Assembly (NCBI GenBank): GCA_017546505.1
Contig: JAFYWV010000120.1
Location: 1 to 60,101, forward strand
Direction: 5' to 3'
Source: Bacteroidaceae bacterium
GTDB lineage: Bacteria; Bacteroidota; Bacteroidia; Bacteroidales; Bacteroidaceae
Length of the DNA stretch: 60,101 nucleotides
Shown here one piece after another: positions 12,501 to 20,060 of the stretch (position 1 is its first letter; each line of letters starts with the position of its first letter). Made by a program: the position numbers and the translations under genes. The notes beneath the pieces are model-generated. The model saw nothing but the letters and a program-made list of their open reading frames with translations. It was not told the DNA's origin and did no database searches.

Positions 12501-13937
12501 ATTGGCAAGTTTGTCCAGTTCGGTCGAGAGTGTAAAGATAGCCGATTCTGCACTCAGCACACCAGCTGAAGCGGCCATTTTGCTGCCACCGGTCAAGCCA
12601 CGTGCAGCCCTATTGAGCCAAGTTGCAGCTGTACCGACAGTTGCACCGGTAGCAACACCTTTGGCAAAAGAGCCCAGAGCCTTGCCGATATCTATACTAT
12701 TGTTGTAGAGAACATCATCGGCAATACTGTTGGCAATGTCATATGTTCCAAGCACCACTCCTTGAGTTGATGCACTCTGGAGTATCCTATTTTTCAGGCT
12801 ATTTGCAATTGCACGCTCTGCAATAGCCGTGGCACGCTGCATTGTCATTCCCTCGGCAGCCTTGTAAGCAAAAACCCTGCCGGCAAGTTTGTTTGTTGCA
12901 TACGCAGTAGCCTTGCCCACCAGGTTTCCGGCCAATGAACCAATAGAAGCAAAGACAGGTGCATCAATCAACAAAGAGCCCACGCCTGCAGCAAATTTCT
13001 CCCAACCATTGGCATCATAACGGGCAAGACTCTCATTCTCAATCTTTGCAAAAGGCTTGTTACCGAAACCAATGTCGTTCATTTTTCCTATTAAAGAATT
13101 CTTGTAGCTCGCCCTCAACAAATACTCGACACTGTTCTTTGGCTTATCTTTTTCTGTGTAATCATCAACCATTTTCTCTCGCAACGTAGGCTTCACATAA
13201 TCCTCTATATACATATCCACATCAAACCCTCCGCGACGAGCCAGCGGCTCTACCATCTGTCTAAGTTTCTGCATATCCATCTGCGCCAACGTCTCATCGG
13301 CAGCCTTTACCGGGTCAGCCTCCTCACGCGCTATACGCATTGCAGCCACCGGATCGCCCGAATAATCGGCAAATGCCTTGTTGGCACGAGTACGTGCCGC
13401 ATCGAGTTTCCGGTCATATACCGACGACAAATCATCCTTGAAATAGTCGGTGGCTACATCATCCAGAGCCTTGGATGAAACAGAATATAGAGCAGCCGCC
13501 CTTTCGGGTGTTTGTTCGGGGAAGAAACGAGAATATGTATAGTCCCATAAACCACCCTTGTTGCGACCGGATTCCATAAGATTTTTTGATGACATATAAC
13601 TCTTCGGTTTCTCATTGGCTGTGTTACGTGTGAACGTAAACGGCGAGTCGGCAGCCCCACTGAACTTAGTAACATCCCTTACATCGCCAGGCAAATAGTC
13701 CGGTATCTGTTTGCTGTTCTCTTTATCCATAAAGGAAGATGCATAGAGAGTATTCTCAAAGACCGCATCCTTTCCATAACCACCGAAAGAGGTCTGCTCC
13801 ATAGGATTGCCCTCATCTATACCCTGCTGAAACGGAGTTTTTGCACCAAGCAACGAGTCGTGCTCGTTGCCAGCTGCAAAATCTCCAATTTCACGCTTTC
13901 TCTTTTTATTCTCCTCGTTTAAATTTACTGAATACAT
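9510..13937 (-). CDS. Giant phage protein, candidate ejection/internal virion protein with HExxxH motif
   Basis: 1475 residues, mostly charged and helical, far larger than its neighbours. Residues about 310-470 hold a run of Gly/Ala-rich hydrophobic segments (SIGSLAGNLVGKATAYATNK, GSFAKGVATGATVGTAATWL), as in internal virion or ejection proteins that cross membranes during DNA entry. Around residue 937 is VVHECVAHSGL, an HExxxH-like pattern followed downstream by an acidic helix (LIEEYLAHL), resembling zincin-type domains of large polyvalent phage proteins; metal binding is inferred only. The rest (Lys/Glu/Arg-rich, repeated helices) has no assigned fold. It lies between small virion-like genes and the portal in one operon, matching the position of ejection-protein genes in podoviruses. 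Not recognised beyond this class. Confidence 0.6.
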   Translation of the reverse strand: MYSVNLNEENKKRKREIGDFAAGNEHDSLLGAKTPFQQGIDEGNPMEQTSFGGYGKDAVFENTLYASSFMDKENSKQIPDYLPGDVRDVTKFSGAADSPFTFTRNTANEKPKSYMSSKNLMESGRNKGGLWDYTYSRFFPEQTPERAAALYSVSSKALDDVATDYFKDDLSSVYDRKLDAARTRANKAFADYSGDPVAAMRIAREEADPVKAADETLAQMDMQKLRQMVEPLARRGGFDVDMYIEDYVKPTLREKMVDDYTEKDKPKNSVEYLLRASYKNSLIGKMNDIGFGNKPFAKIENESLARYDANGWEKFAAGVGSLLIDAPVFASIGSLAGNLVGKATAYATNKLAGRVFAYKAAEGMTMQRATAIAERAIANSLKNRILQSASTQGVVLGTYDIANSIADDVLYNNSIDIGKALGSFAKGVATGATVGTAATWLNRAARGLTGGSKMAASAGVLSAESAIFTLSTELDKLANDVEIEPIDILHDFGEGLATLGIMKMTNWRPKGASNKLKSDGTLKDELKLSESEKAEMREMNIEPDEFMSQVESALKMPSYGIGSTREGITQKYLQMMQSKELTAATKAKLMYVVENKLTSTPPVAFDYNVEKTAKGIWAFTTYDFEGNKIERRLFDDPAKLKSYMLVEKSKLRDNRIAAYERELLQGVDSQNLLRQAGLYAKEKSVSVDDISQALYKKAQNIPLAGWEEMMVRDIVERTAYNQSGMVQYLADMRREIERKHRLEDGSLLVDIKEPFYTRSNAANSALDEYEALVRNEVDALKGGTDSRRAVDFRQLGERSIYKGMTNDEVKAKEVKDYYIAHPKDANALGKGPQVKPLKINDDKESPYVWSYNGVKNTVEDLDFFERKAREFADKFGYEVEVVRNEREIPLPNEADEVDVNNYNSKLRAMGWLGNDGKVTINLPNISSVEDVERTVVHECVAHSGLLKLFGNHFRSFLEEVYLKSSGDVRMGIENTKGRYPLVDNYTLIEEYLAHLTEKSALSSGERTILTSFKDFLKNSLVRLNIYTGRNRRLTESDLMSLLRQHAKYIEQRKAPSDYRRWVFGRFDAAKQKENTYNDREAYEQSVREKIAAGHYFTRTPAGLYNDKLFHNYEMLPDELKKKALRRWNVTEERVMELKSKDKFRQVDNSENDGNKINGFDYDGIDYSRAAEIEKRGEGTLGELLHNPSFYAAYPELADLPVKVVEGSHIPLSYDNIGKQLLLDRNFFANPDKSHYLSAAVQDVVRDYEGFNKAVSKNLFGLDSRLGRKYGEAKKVIESMENARRADPDFDKNREIDKVFEQEYGFLPSEFAKRFPSLDDYTIYKLTGTSVPFNDDAEVRKAVRGSGDDVPRPKGWAAMMKLDDLKKYFTGPLDIIYYKMQQIHNDSPLQFDEINRRVRNATLSPNERGRFEREMEEYAKDALMRMKYPEKQRNDYGYGEYKMKEDEKKRRRRDELEFQKWRDRFSHLEDELDVLN

Positions 13938-13955
13938 ACTTTTATATTTTATTTA

Positions 13956-14255
13956 TTAAACTTTATTACTGTTTTCTCTACGATGGAATTGTGTCCTGAA
14001 GGCTTTTCCGGCTATTGCTCCACCATAGTCTCTTGGAGAGACATTTAGCCCACCAAAGACAACAGAACTGTTTTTCAAGCGAGATGAGCGAGTCGCGCAA
14101 CCGATACTTTTAAGTTGAGAAAATAGAGCTGAAGCAAATTCTACGATAGCATCGGTACAATCCTGCCGTCTCTTCTCTTCCAGTTCCTTTCTTTTGCGTT
14201 CATTCACGCGACACCTTGCCATTCGCAAGCCATCTTCCAAATACACATTACCCAT
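13956..14255 (-). CDS. Small phage protein of unknown function
   Basis: 99 residues, basic. The N-terminal third is rich in Arg/Lys/Glu (CRVNERKRKELEEKRRQD), probably a helix; the C-terminal part contains SRLKNSSVVFGGLNVSPRDYGGAIAGKAF. No membrane segment or signal peptide. It lies 14 nt after the upstream gene stop and 18 nt before the giant gene, so it is in the cluster 1 late operon and may be a minor virion or assembly protein. Unrecognised. Confidence 0.6.
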   Translation of the reverse strand: MGNVYLEDGLRMARCRVNERKRKELEEKRRQDCTDAIVEFASALFSQLKSIGCATRSSRLKNSSVVFGGLNVSPRDYGGAIAGKAFRTQFHRRENSNKV

Positions 14256-14269
14256 AATAAAGCCTGTTT

Positions 14270-14791
14270 TTACTCCCTACCCCATTGCGTTCCCAACAAT
14301 GCATTCTGGAAAAGATTATAGCCATTAGTCGCAGCCGAGATAGCCATCCGTTCGTCATTTGCCAATTCATTGAGTTCACTGTTCAACAAAGCATTTTTCC
14401 TTTGACGATGTATTGCATCAACCTGACTCTTTCTATTATCATCCTGTGCAGCCAGATTTGTCACAACATTCTCCATAGAGCGCAAGCCTTGCTCGTTGCC
14501 TGCAATAGAATATTCCGGCGTAGCACCGGTAACAATTGAATGCGCCCGCCTCTGCTCGTTGTTCCTGCGCAAACTGTTCTCAACCCTTTTCATTGCAGCT
14601 CTTGCAGCAGTGCTGTCAATGAAATTCCCGTAATAGTTGCGCCTGTACCAACCCTCTTCCTCGGCTTTAGCCTTATCACGCAACGCATCTGCACTCTTTG
14701 ATGCCGCATATTTGTCGAGCACCCCTTTCACACCCGAATAGAGTCCTAATGCACCATTCAAGCCTGTTAAAATTTTAAATACACCATTCAT
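14270..14791 (-). CDS. Candidate internal virion protein (small ejection protein type)
   Basis: 173 residues from MNGVFKILTG. The N-terminus has a Gly-rich hydrophobic stretch (ILTGLNGALGLYSGVKGVL), followed by a long Ala/Arg/Glu/Asn-rich helical region, a layout seen in small internal virion proteins of podoviruses such as the T7 gp14 type. The frame is open upstream to 14851, but the -7 box of the promoter lies at 14805-14812, so the ATG at 14791 (about 10 nt after the expected transcription start) is chosen. First gene of the cluster 1 minus-strand operon; the giant protein and portal follow. Assignment is from composition and position, not clear homology. Confidence 0.55.
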   Translation of the reverse strand: MNGVFKILTGLNGALGLYSGVKGVLDKYAASKSADALRDKAKAEEEGWYRRNYYGNFIDSTAARAAMKRVENSLRRNNEQRRAHSIVTGATPEYSIAGNEQGLRSMENVVTNLAAQDDNRKSQVDAIHRQRKNALLNSELNELANDERMAISAATNGYNLFQNALLGTQWGRE

Positions 14792-14804
14792 AAGTTTTTT
14801 GGTG

Positions 14805-14839
14805 CAAAAGAAATATGGAATACGAAAAACAAGGTTGCT
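14805..14839 (-). promoter_or_regulatory. Phage-cluster promoter P1 (cluster 1 late operon)
   Basis: Minus strand: AGCAACCTTG (14839-14830), exactly 17 nt, then TTCTTTTG (14812-14805), one base from TAnnTTTG. The first 11 bases including the preceding C (CAGCAACCTTG) are the same as at 47736-47746. Predicted leader about 10 nt. Confidence 0.7.
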
Positions 14840-14872
14840 GAAATACCACAATAATGCAACCCTGCAATTATT

Positions 14873-14915
14873 GGCAAATCAGCAACCAGCACACCCCTGC
14901 GAGGCATTATATTTG
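14873..14915 (+). promoter_or_regulatory. Phage-cluster promoter P2 (divergent from P1)
   Basis: Plus strand: GGCAAATCAGCAACCAGC from 14873, then 17 nt after position 14890, then TATATTTG (14908-14915), an exact -7 box. Its CAGCAACC faces that of P1, so the two form an inverted repeat (GGTTGCTGA 14833-14841, TCAGCAACC 14879-14887). Confidence 0.7.
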
Positions 14916-14937
14916 CGAGTAAAAAAGTTATAGTCAA

Positions 14938-15171
14938 ATGACAAAGAAAAACAAAAATGTAAGCCTCGACGATGTGCACAACGAGACACTCTCCCTCTTT
15001 CACCGCCTCATAGGACGATTGGAAAAGCTCACTGCCAACTGCGAAGACCCGGGCACAATCAATCAGGCCCTGAAGACCATGGCCGATTTTCTTGTAAAAC
15101 TGAACAAGGAACGCGAGAACGGCGACGAAGAGATTGGCGCACTGCTGCAGCAGACACTGCAGGGGATTTAA
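14938..15171 (+). CDS. Small helical protein of phage cluster 1
   Basis: 77 residues, acidic and fully helical by appearance (LSLFHRLIGRLEKLTANC, INQALKTMADFLVKLNKE, EEIGALLQQTLQGI). No membrane segment. It is the only plus-strand gene of cluster 1, driven by P2 (about 20 nt of leader) and closed by a strong terminator 3 nt after the stop. A small terminase subunit or a regulator would fit its size and divergent position, but nothing in the sequence decides this. Unrecognised. Confidence 0.65.
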   Translation: MTKKNKNVSLDDVHNETLSLFHRLIGRLEKLTANCEDPGTINQALKTMADFLVKLNKERENGDEEIGALLQQTLQGI

Positions 15172-15174
15172 CCC

Positions 15175-15212
15175 AATTGCGTGAGTAGTCATTGCTGGCT
15201 ACTCACGCAATT
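15175..15212 (+). terminator. Terminator of the cluster 1 plus-strand gene
   Basis: Perfect 14-bp arms AATTGCGTGAGTAG (15175-15188) and CTACTCACGCAATT (15199-15212) with a 10-nt loop, followed by a T-rich stretch (tttattatt). It marks the right end of cluster 1. Confidence 0.85.
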
Positions 15213-15243
15213 TATTATTCAAAATAAATAATAGGATCTACGA

Positions 15244-15453
15244 CTATTGGATTTTTCCGAATTTAAGTTCAGATTTCAAAATCTCATATACAAAGGAAGA
15301 ACTCTCAATGTAGAGCCCAGTCTCCTCATCAGTCAGTTTTGCAAAAGTCTCGGAATTATAAAAAACACCAAGAGCCTCCGTCAACTCATATCCCTCTTCT
15401 TCCATCAGAAAACAGACTATATCCTTTGTTATACCCTCTACAAGGTATTGCAT
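15244..15453 (-). CDS. Small acidic partner protein of a DUF3990-type toxin gene
   Basis: 69 residues with the pattern FLMEEEGYELTEALGVFYNS...LTDEETGLYIESSSFVYEIL. From memory, small proteins with a TDxETGLYxxSxxYVYExL motif occur next to DUF3791/DUF3990 genes that behave like toxin-antitoxin or ADP-ribosyltransferase-like modules; I cannot confirm the family name here. Its ATG lies inside the last codons of the DUF3990-like frame (15438-15623), an overlap of 16 nt, which shows that the two were one translationally coupled unit. With the toxin truncated, this partner is probably an orphan. Confidence 0.6.
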   Translation of the reverse strand: MQYLVEGITKDIVCFLMEEEGYELTEALGVFYNSETFAKLTDEETGLYIESSSFVYEILKSELKFGKIQ

Positions 15454-15623
15454 TCTCTTGTTGATAATTTCTTAAGATATTTTATAGCAACAGCCGAGTG
15501 AAAGAAATATTGCGACGAAATTTTCTTGTAACGCAAACCATTCACAAGCATTGACAAATCGATGATACCATCATCAAAGTTACGGAACAGCGTTGCGATT
15601 GTATCATCAGCAACAGGACATTT
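15438..15623 (-). pseudogene. C-terminal remnant of a DUF3990-like toxin gene
   Basis: An open frame of 61 codons with no start reads CPVADDTIATLFRNFDDG, then LSMLVNGLRYKKISSQYFF and HSAVAIKYLKKL, ending at the TAG at 15440-15438. This resembles the C-terminal end of DUF3990 proteins (GPVADD ... YxxGxxxxxxxLxxLKxxKxxxQxxFxxxxAxxxLKF). The 5' part is missing: the frame runs straight into the 3' end of the recombinase gene whose stop is at 15625. The junction near 15620 is therefore a likely recombination breakpoint. The remnant overlaps the start of the 69-residue partner gene. Confidence 0.6.
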
Positions 15624-15624
15624 T

Positions 15625-16827
15625 TTACAAATCCTTCAATATCTGCGCATTGGCACGGTCTACTACTGCGGTGTCGAGTGACGCCAGGTAGATTTGTGTT
15701 GTCATTTCGCTATCGTGGCCCATTCCCTCACTTATTACGGATATCGGTATGTTCTTGCTCTTGGCTGCGCTGGCCCAGGAGTGGCGGGCTACATACATTG
15801 TGAGTTTAACAGGAATAGCTACAAGGGCTGCAATTTTCTTCAAGCTGTAGTTTACCTGACGCAGCATTGCCTTGTATTGTGCACGTTCGTCTTTACCTAC
15901 TTGCGTTATTATTGGCAACAAATAATGGGTTTCAACAGTTGACTCATATTTTTTCACTACCTCCTGCATACATTTCTCCCAACGGATTAAGAGTTGTTGC
16001 CCGGTCTTGCGGCGGCGATACGAAAGTACACCATTCGCAAGATCTTTCTTCTTGAGGTATGCAATATCGATAAAGGACATACCACGAGTGTAAAAAGAGA
16101 ACAAGAACATATCGCGGGCAAATTCCAACGACGGCCGCATTGTGAGGTCGAGGTTCTTTATCTGCTTTATTGCCTTTATAGGTATTGCGCGTTTGATGGT
16201 CTTGTCGACACCAGTGTAAACGGATTTGAATGGGTTACAATTCGCAGTCATCCCCTTTTCAACAGCACGGTTATATACAGCACGTAGTATTCGCATATAG
16301 AATGATGTACTGTTTCTTGCGAGTCCTTTACTACGCAAATACGCCTCATAGATGAGCATTAAATCGGCATCAATATCCTCCAACATTATATCTTGACCTT
16401 CACGGAACTGCATAAAACTGCACAGTGTTGCTTGGTAGGTCTCGGATGTGCGTTGTTTTCCCATCCGTTGGAGCCTGACTATGATACCTTGCATAAAGTT
16501 GAAGAGTGAATACTCATTTGCCGACTGCTTGAATGTGGTGATGACGTCTTCGGCCGAGTATTGTCGTCGCCTATACTGCAGTTGGTTTATGATGGAATGT
16601 AGCCGTTTCAAGTCCCACTCTATGCGTTCTTTAGCTGTATTGAGGTAATCGCGACGCTTACCGTCGCAAACAGTAGATACAAGGGATTTACCATCCCATT
16701 CGTCCGAAAAGATGCGGTAGTCCGTTACCAATTGGCGTACTATGCGGTTATGGATTATCTGATAATAGATTACTCCTTGTTTGGCATCCACAGTAGATGC
16801 TCTGAACATAACTTTTACACTTGCCAT
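15625..16827 (-). CDS. Tyrosine site-specific recombinase (Bacteroidetes integrase type)
   Basis: 400 residues. Order: N-terminal arm-binding domain (about 1-95), SAM-like core-binding domain (about 105-205), catalytic domain (about 215-395). The catalytic set is visible: Arg248 in FYTRGMSF, Lys274 in RRKTGQQL, Arg348 in YVARHSW (Tyr replaces the usual His of HxxR, as is common in this group), His371 in GMGHDS and the nucleophile Tyr380 in TQIYLA. Such enzymes act as phage/ICE integrases or as phase-variation invertases in Bacteroides. No phage gene is directly coupled to it; it sits between the toxin remnant and atpG. Whether it belongs to cluster 1 is open. It has its own promoter and a pair of 12-bp upstream repeats. 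Confidence 0.9.
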   Translation of the reverse strand: MASVKVMFRASTVDAKQGVIYYQIIHNRIVRQLVTDYRIFSDEWDGKSLVSTVCDGKRRDYLNTAKERIEWDLKRLHSIINQLQYRRRQYSAEDVITTFKQSANEYSLFNFMQGIIVRLQRMGKQRTSETYQATLCSFMQFREGQDIMLEDIDADLMLIYEAYLRSKGLARNSTSFYMRILRAVYNRAVEKGMTANCNPFKSVYTGVDKTIKRAIPIKAIKQIKNLDLTMRPSLEFARDMFLFSFYTRGMSFIDIAYLKKKDLANGVLSYRRRKTGQQLLIRWEKCMQEVVKKYESTVETHYLLPIITQVGKDERAQYKAMLRQVNYSLKKIAALVAIPVKLTMYVARHSWASAAKSKNIPISVISEGMGHDSEMTTQIYLASLDTAVVDRANAQILKDL

Positions 16828-16885
16828 TTTTGTATCTGTTTTAATTTTCTACAAAAATGCACCTTGTTCAAGGCTTGTGTTTGCT

Positions 16886-16968
16886 ATTTTGACAGAAAAG
16901 AATTATCTGTTTAATTCAAGACAAAAGTACAAAAGAACATTAGGGTCGATTTCTAAATTTTGACAGAA
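16886..16968. repeat. Paired 12-bp direct repeats upstream of the recombinase
   Basis: ATTTTGACAGAA occurs at 16886-16897 and again at 16957-16968, 71 bp apart, flanking the recombinase -7 box. They could be arm-type recombinase sites or operator half-sites; there is no direct evidence for either. Confidence 0.5.
16922..16929 (-). promoter_or_regulatory. -7 box of the recombinase promoter
   Basis: Minus-strand TACTTTTG, exact TAnnTTTG, about 95 nt before the ATG at 16827. The AGCAACC element of the phage promoters is absent at the corresponding upstream position (16947-16956). Confidence 0.5.
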
Positions 16969-17004
16969 GTACATAAACCAACATTCGTTGGGTACATAAG
17001 ATTT

Positions 17005-17865
17005 TCATAGCGAACCTTTGCCCGACATTATGTCGAGAAGTTCGTTTGTAATAGCCTGTTGACGGCCTTTGTTGTATTCAAGTGTCAGTTCCGAAATCAA
17101 ATCGGTTGCATTGTCGGTTGCCACCTGCATTGCAAGCACACGCGCTGCGTGTTCGGCAGCAGCTGCATCAAGAAGGGCTGTAAACAACCTTAGCTCGACT
17201 ACCTTGGGCACAAGCGCATTGAGCAGTACCTCGCGCCCCGGCTCAACAATGTAGTCTGTAGTGGGGAGTGTTTCCATCTCAGCCATTTTAAGCTCAATAG
17301 GCAACAGCATCTCATTCAAAGGTTCCTGTTTGGCAGCTGACTTGAAATGCGAGTGGATAACCTCCACTCTATCTATTCCGCCACTGCGGAAACGTTCCAT
17401 CAACTCACGCGCAACAGCGGCTATATCATTGTATTGCGGTGTAGAGGATTGTGACATAAGTTCCTCACGAGGTGAATATCCCAATTTGCGGACGGCATCA
17501 TACATCTTCTTGCCCACGACGTACACCTCCACATCAATATTTGAAGTCTTGTAGCCTTCGAGCACGGCACGCATCCTGTTTATGACATTTGCATTGAATG
17601 TTCCGCAGAGACCGGTATCGGAAGCCACAGCTATGACAACAGCTTTTTTGCAGTCGCGTTCGGCCGCAAGTTCTGTTGTAAACCCTGCAGAAGATGTAAG
17701 AAACGAGGCAAGCAAGCCGTTGAGCTTGTCGCTGTAGTGCGAGAAGCCCTCAATGGCCATCTGAGCGCGACGCAGTTTAGCAGAAGACACCAACTTCATT
17801 GCAGCTGTTATCTTCTGCGTGCTCTTCACCGATGCTATTCTGTCTCTTACTTCACGCAGGTTCAT
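17005..17865 (-). CDS. atpG: F1Fo ATP synthase subunit gamma
   Basis: Central rotor stalk of F1, coupling proton flow to the alpha/beta catalytic ring. 286 residues with conserved ends: MNLREVRDRIASVKSTQKITAAMKLVSSAKLRRA at the N-terminus (shown here by its pattern RIxSVKxTxKITxAM) and LTLEYNKGRQQAITNELLDIMSG at the C-terminus (RQxxITxElxEI). The middle GLCGTFNANV segment is also diagnostic. Last gene of the atp operon, 72 nt after atpA; that gap holds a short palindromic repeat. Confidence 0.97.
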   Translation of the reverse strand: MNLREVRDRIASVKSTQKITAAMKLVSSAKLRRAQMAIEGFSHYSDKLNGLLASFLTSSAGFTTELAAERDCKKAVVIAVASDTGLCGTFNANVINRMRAVLEGYKTSNIDVEVYVVGKKMYDAVRKLGYSPREELMSQSSTPQYNDIAAVARELMERFRSGGIDRVEVIHSHFKSAAKQEPLNEMLLPIELKMAEMETLPTTDYIVEPGREVLLNALVPKVVELRLFTALLDAAAAEHAARVLAMQVATDNATDLISELTLEYNKGRQQAITNELLDIMSGKGSL

Positions 17866-17880
17866 AGTGTTAGTTTTTTT

Positions 17881-17928
17881 AGCCTACCCCTCCGCAACTC
17901 CGTTGCTCGTCCCCCTAACAGAGGGACA
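17881..17928. repeat. Short GC-rich palindromic element between atpA and atpG
   Basis: The gap holds an inverted repeat GCAAC-tcc-GTTGC (17894-17906) flanked by C-rich and G-rich tracts (TACCCCTCC, CCCCCTAACAGAGGG). It is the only sizeable gap in the downstream half of the operon and looks like a dispersed REP-type insertion. It may lower read-through to atpG. Confidence 0.4.
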
Positions 17929-17937
17929 ATTTGTTAA

Positions 17938-19515
17938 TCACTTTATCGATGCTACCACGTCGGCGGCGACATCAGTCATCAGTTTCTCGACATCGGCGTT
18001 CAAAAGTCCGGCCGAGAGAACATCAAGTACGCTCTCCTTGTAGCTTGAACGCAGCACGTCAAGAAAAAGTTTCTCAAACTCGGGCACTCTGTCAACGGCA
18101 ATCTCCTGTAACAGGTTCTTTGTTCCACAATAAAGCAGTGCCACCTGCTCTCCCACCGGCATTGGCGAGTATTGCGGTTGCACAAGCAGGGCATTTGTGC
18201 GACGACCGCGCTCGATGACCATCATTGTTACGGCATCTACATCGGTACCGAACTTTGTGAAAGCCTCGAGCTCGCGGAACTGAGCCTGGTCAATCTTCAA
18301 CGTTCCCGCAACACTCTTCATTGACTTTATCTGTGCATTGCCACCCACACGTGACACCGATATGCCCACATTCACAGCCGGGCGGAAACCTCGGTTGAAG
18401 AGGTCGCTCTCCAGATATATCTGTCCATCGGTGATTGAGATTACATTGGTTGGGATATATGCCGACACATCGCCGGCCTGTGTCTCAATGATTGGAAGTG
18501 CCGTGAGCGAGCCACCACCTTTAACCTTGCCCACAAGGCTTGGCGGCAGGTCGTTCATATTCTCGGCCACCTCTTGTTGGTTAATGATTTTCGCTGCACG
18601 CTCAAGCAGACGCGAGTGAAGATAGAAAACATCGCCCGGATAGGCCTCACGCCCCGATGGGCGACGCAGAATGAGCGAAACCTCACGGTATGCCACAGCC
18701 TGCTTGGAGAGGTCGTCATAAACCACAAGGGCGTGACGGCCGGTATCGCGGAAATACTCGCCTATTGCGGCACCTGCCATTGGAGCATAGTACTGCATTG
18801 CAGCCGTATCGGCAGCTGTGGCGGCAACAACTGTGGTGTAGTCCATTGCGCCATATTTGCGCAGGGTATTCACTATTGAAGCGACCGTAGAGCCTTTTTG
18901 ACCAATGGCCACGTATATGCAATAGACTGGTTTGCCGGCCTCGTAGGCAGCGCGTTGGTTGAGTATGGTATCTATGGCAACAGCAGTCTTGCCCGTCTGG
19001 CGGTCACCGATGATGAGCTCGCGCTGGCCACGACCGATGGGTATCATTGAGTCTATGGACTTCAAACCTGTCTGTAAAGGCTCGGTAACAGGTTGGCGAA
19101 AGATTACGCCCGGCGCCTTGCGGTCGAGCGGCATCTCACACTTGTCTCCTTCTATGTCACCTTTGCCATCCAAAGGCTCACCAAGTGGGGTTATCACACG
19201 ACCGAGCATAGCATCACAAACATCAATGGATGCTATGCGACCGGTGCGTTTCACAGTCATCCCCTCTTTGATTTTGTCAGTAGGACCCAAAAGAACAGCA
19301 CCGACGTTATCCTCTTCGAGGTTCATCACAATGGCCTTCACACCATTGTCAAACTCAAGCAGTTCCTCAGCCTCGGCATTGTATAGACCATATATGCGCA
19401 CAACACCGTCACTAACTTGAAGAACAGTACCAACCTCCTCGTATTTCATTTTGTTCTTCAAGCCTTGCAATTGTTCGAGCAACACGCTTGACACCTCACT
19501 TGGTTTAATATTCAT
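17938..19515 (-). CDS. atpA: F1Fo ATP synthase subunit alpha
   Basis: Regulatory nucleotide-binding subunit of the F1 hexamer. 525 residues. Walker A GDRQTGKT at about 170-177; [12 protein letters not shown] is the Walker B region; the arginine-finger region [15 protein letters not shown] is present. The N-terminal [14 protein letters not shown] is typical. The ATG overlaps the atpH stop by one base (TAATG), so translation is coupled to atpH. Confidence 0.98.
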   Translation of the reverse strand: MNIKPSEVSSVLLEQLQGLKNKMKYEEVGTVLQVSDGVVRIYGLYNAEAEELLEFDNGVKAIVMNLEEDNVGAVLLGPTDKIKEGMTVKRTGRIASIDVCDAMLGRVITPLGEPLDGKGDIEGDKCEMPLDRKAPGVIFRQPVTEPLQTGLKSIDSMIPIGRGQRELIIGDRQTGKTAVAIDTILNQRAAYEAGKPVYCIYVAIGQKGSTVASIVNTLRKYGAMDYTTVVAATAADTAAMQYYAPMAGAAIGEYFRDTGRHALVVYDDLSKQAVAYREVSLILRRPSGREAYPGDVFYLHSRLLERAAKIINQQEVAENMNDLPPSLVGKVKGGGSLTALPIIETQAGDVSAYIPTNVISITDGQIYLESDLFNRGFRPAVNVGISVSRVGGNAQIKSMKSVAGTLKIDQAQFRELEAFTKFGTDVDAVTMMVIERGRRTNALLVQPQYSPMPVGEQVALLYCGTKNLLQEIAVDRVPEFEKLFLDVLRSSYKESVLDVLSAGLLNADVEKLMTDVAADVVASIK

Positions 19516-20060
19516 TATACTAATTTCCTGTTTTGTTTAACAAACTCCTTTTCTATTTCGCGCAACTGCCCCCTGATGCTTGCATCGAGACGGTGAGTCC
19601 CGGTCTCGCAGATAAAGCCACCGATTATTCCATCATCCACAATGTGCTGCAGCTCTACAACAGCACCGGCCCCGACAATCTCTGATGCAATCCTCTCACA
19701 AAGCCCCTCGTCAACCTGTTGCGCAGTAGTGAGCGTCACAGGCACAATATTCTTTGCAACACGATAGAGCGAGACGTAGCAATGAGCAATGAAGATGAGC
19801 AACGGCTCACGTTCTTCATTTACAACAAGGCGTATGAAATCCTCGTACACCGAAGAGCTTTCAACTGCCGAACATAACAATTTCACGCGCTCATTCTTTG
19901 AAAGGGATGGAGCAACAAGCATAGAACCCAATTCCTTGACACGCTGCAAAGTCAGCATCAGCTGCAACATATTGCTGTATATTGCATCCTCCACACCTTG
20001 CTCCTTGGCATAGGCCAAAAGAGCCTTGGCATAACGCATTGAGATTACTCCTGTATTCAT
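19515..20060 (-). CDS. atpH: F1Fo ATP synthase subunit delta
   Basis: Links the peripheral stalk to the top of F1. 181 residues, the expected length. The N-terminal [14 protein letters not shown] matches the conserved RYAxALxxxA start of delta subunits, and the C-terminal [28 protein letters not shown] matches the conserved GGxxxxxgdxxxDxSixxqLxxl end. The ATG overlaps the atpF stop by 4 nt and the stop overlaps the atpA ATG by 1 nt. Confidence 0.95.
   Translation of the reverse strand: MNTGVISMRYAKALLAYAKEQGVEDAIYSNMLQLMLTLQRVKELGSMLVAPSLSKNERVKLLCSAVESSSVYEDFIRLVVNEEREPLLIFIAHCYVSLYRVAKNIVPVTLTTAQQVDEGLCERIASEIVGAGAVVELQHIVDDGIIGGFICETGTHRLDASIRGQLREIEKEFVKQNRKLV

Noticed and set aside
14788-15192. 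134-residue minus-strand frame with hydrophobic parts
   Set aside because: It covers P1, P2 and the whole 14938 gene; the divergent promoter layout and terminator fit the plus-strand gene better.
15625-16827. Recombinase as the integrase of the phage clusters
   Set aside because: It lies outside the cluster 1 terminator, is separated by the toxin remnant and lacks the AGCAACC promoter element. The link is possible but not supported.
7293-16963. att sites around cluster 1 or the recombinase
   Set aside because: Shared words such as AAAAGAACATT and CAAAAGTAC occur on both sides, but they are short and the second is the -7 box read backwards. No convincing direct repeat was found, also not around cluster 2.
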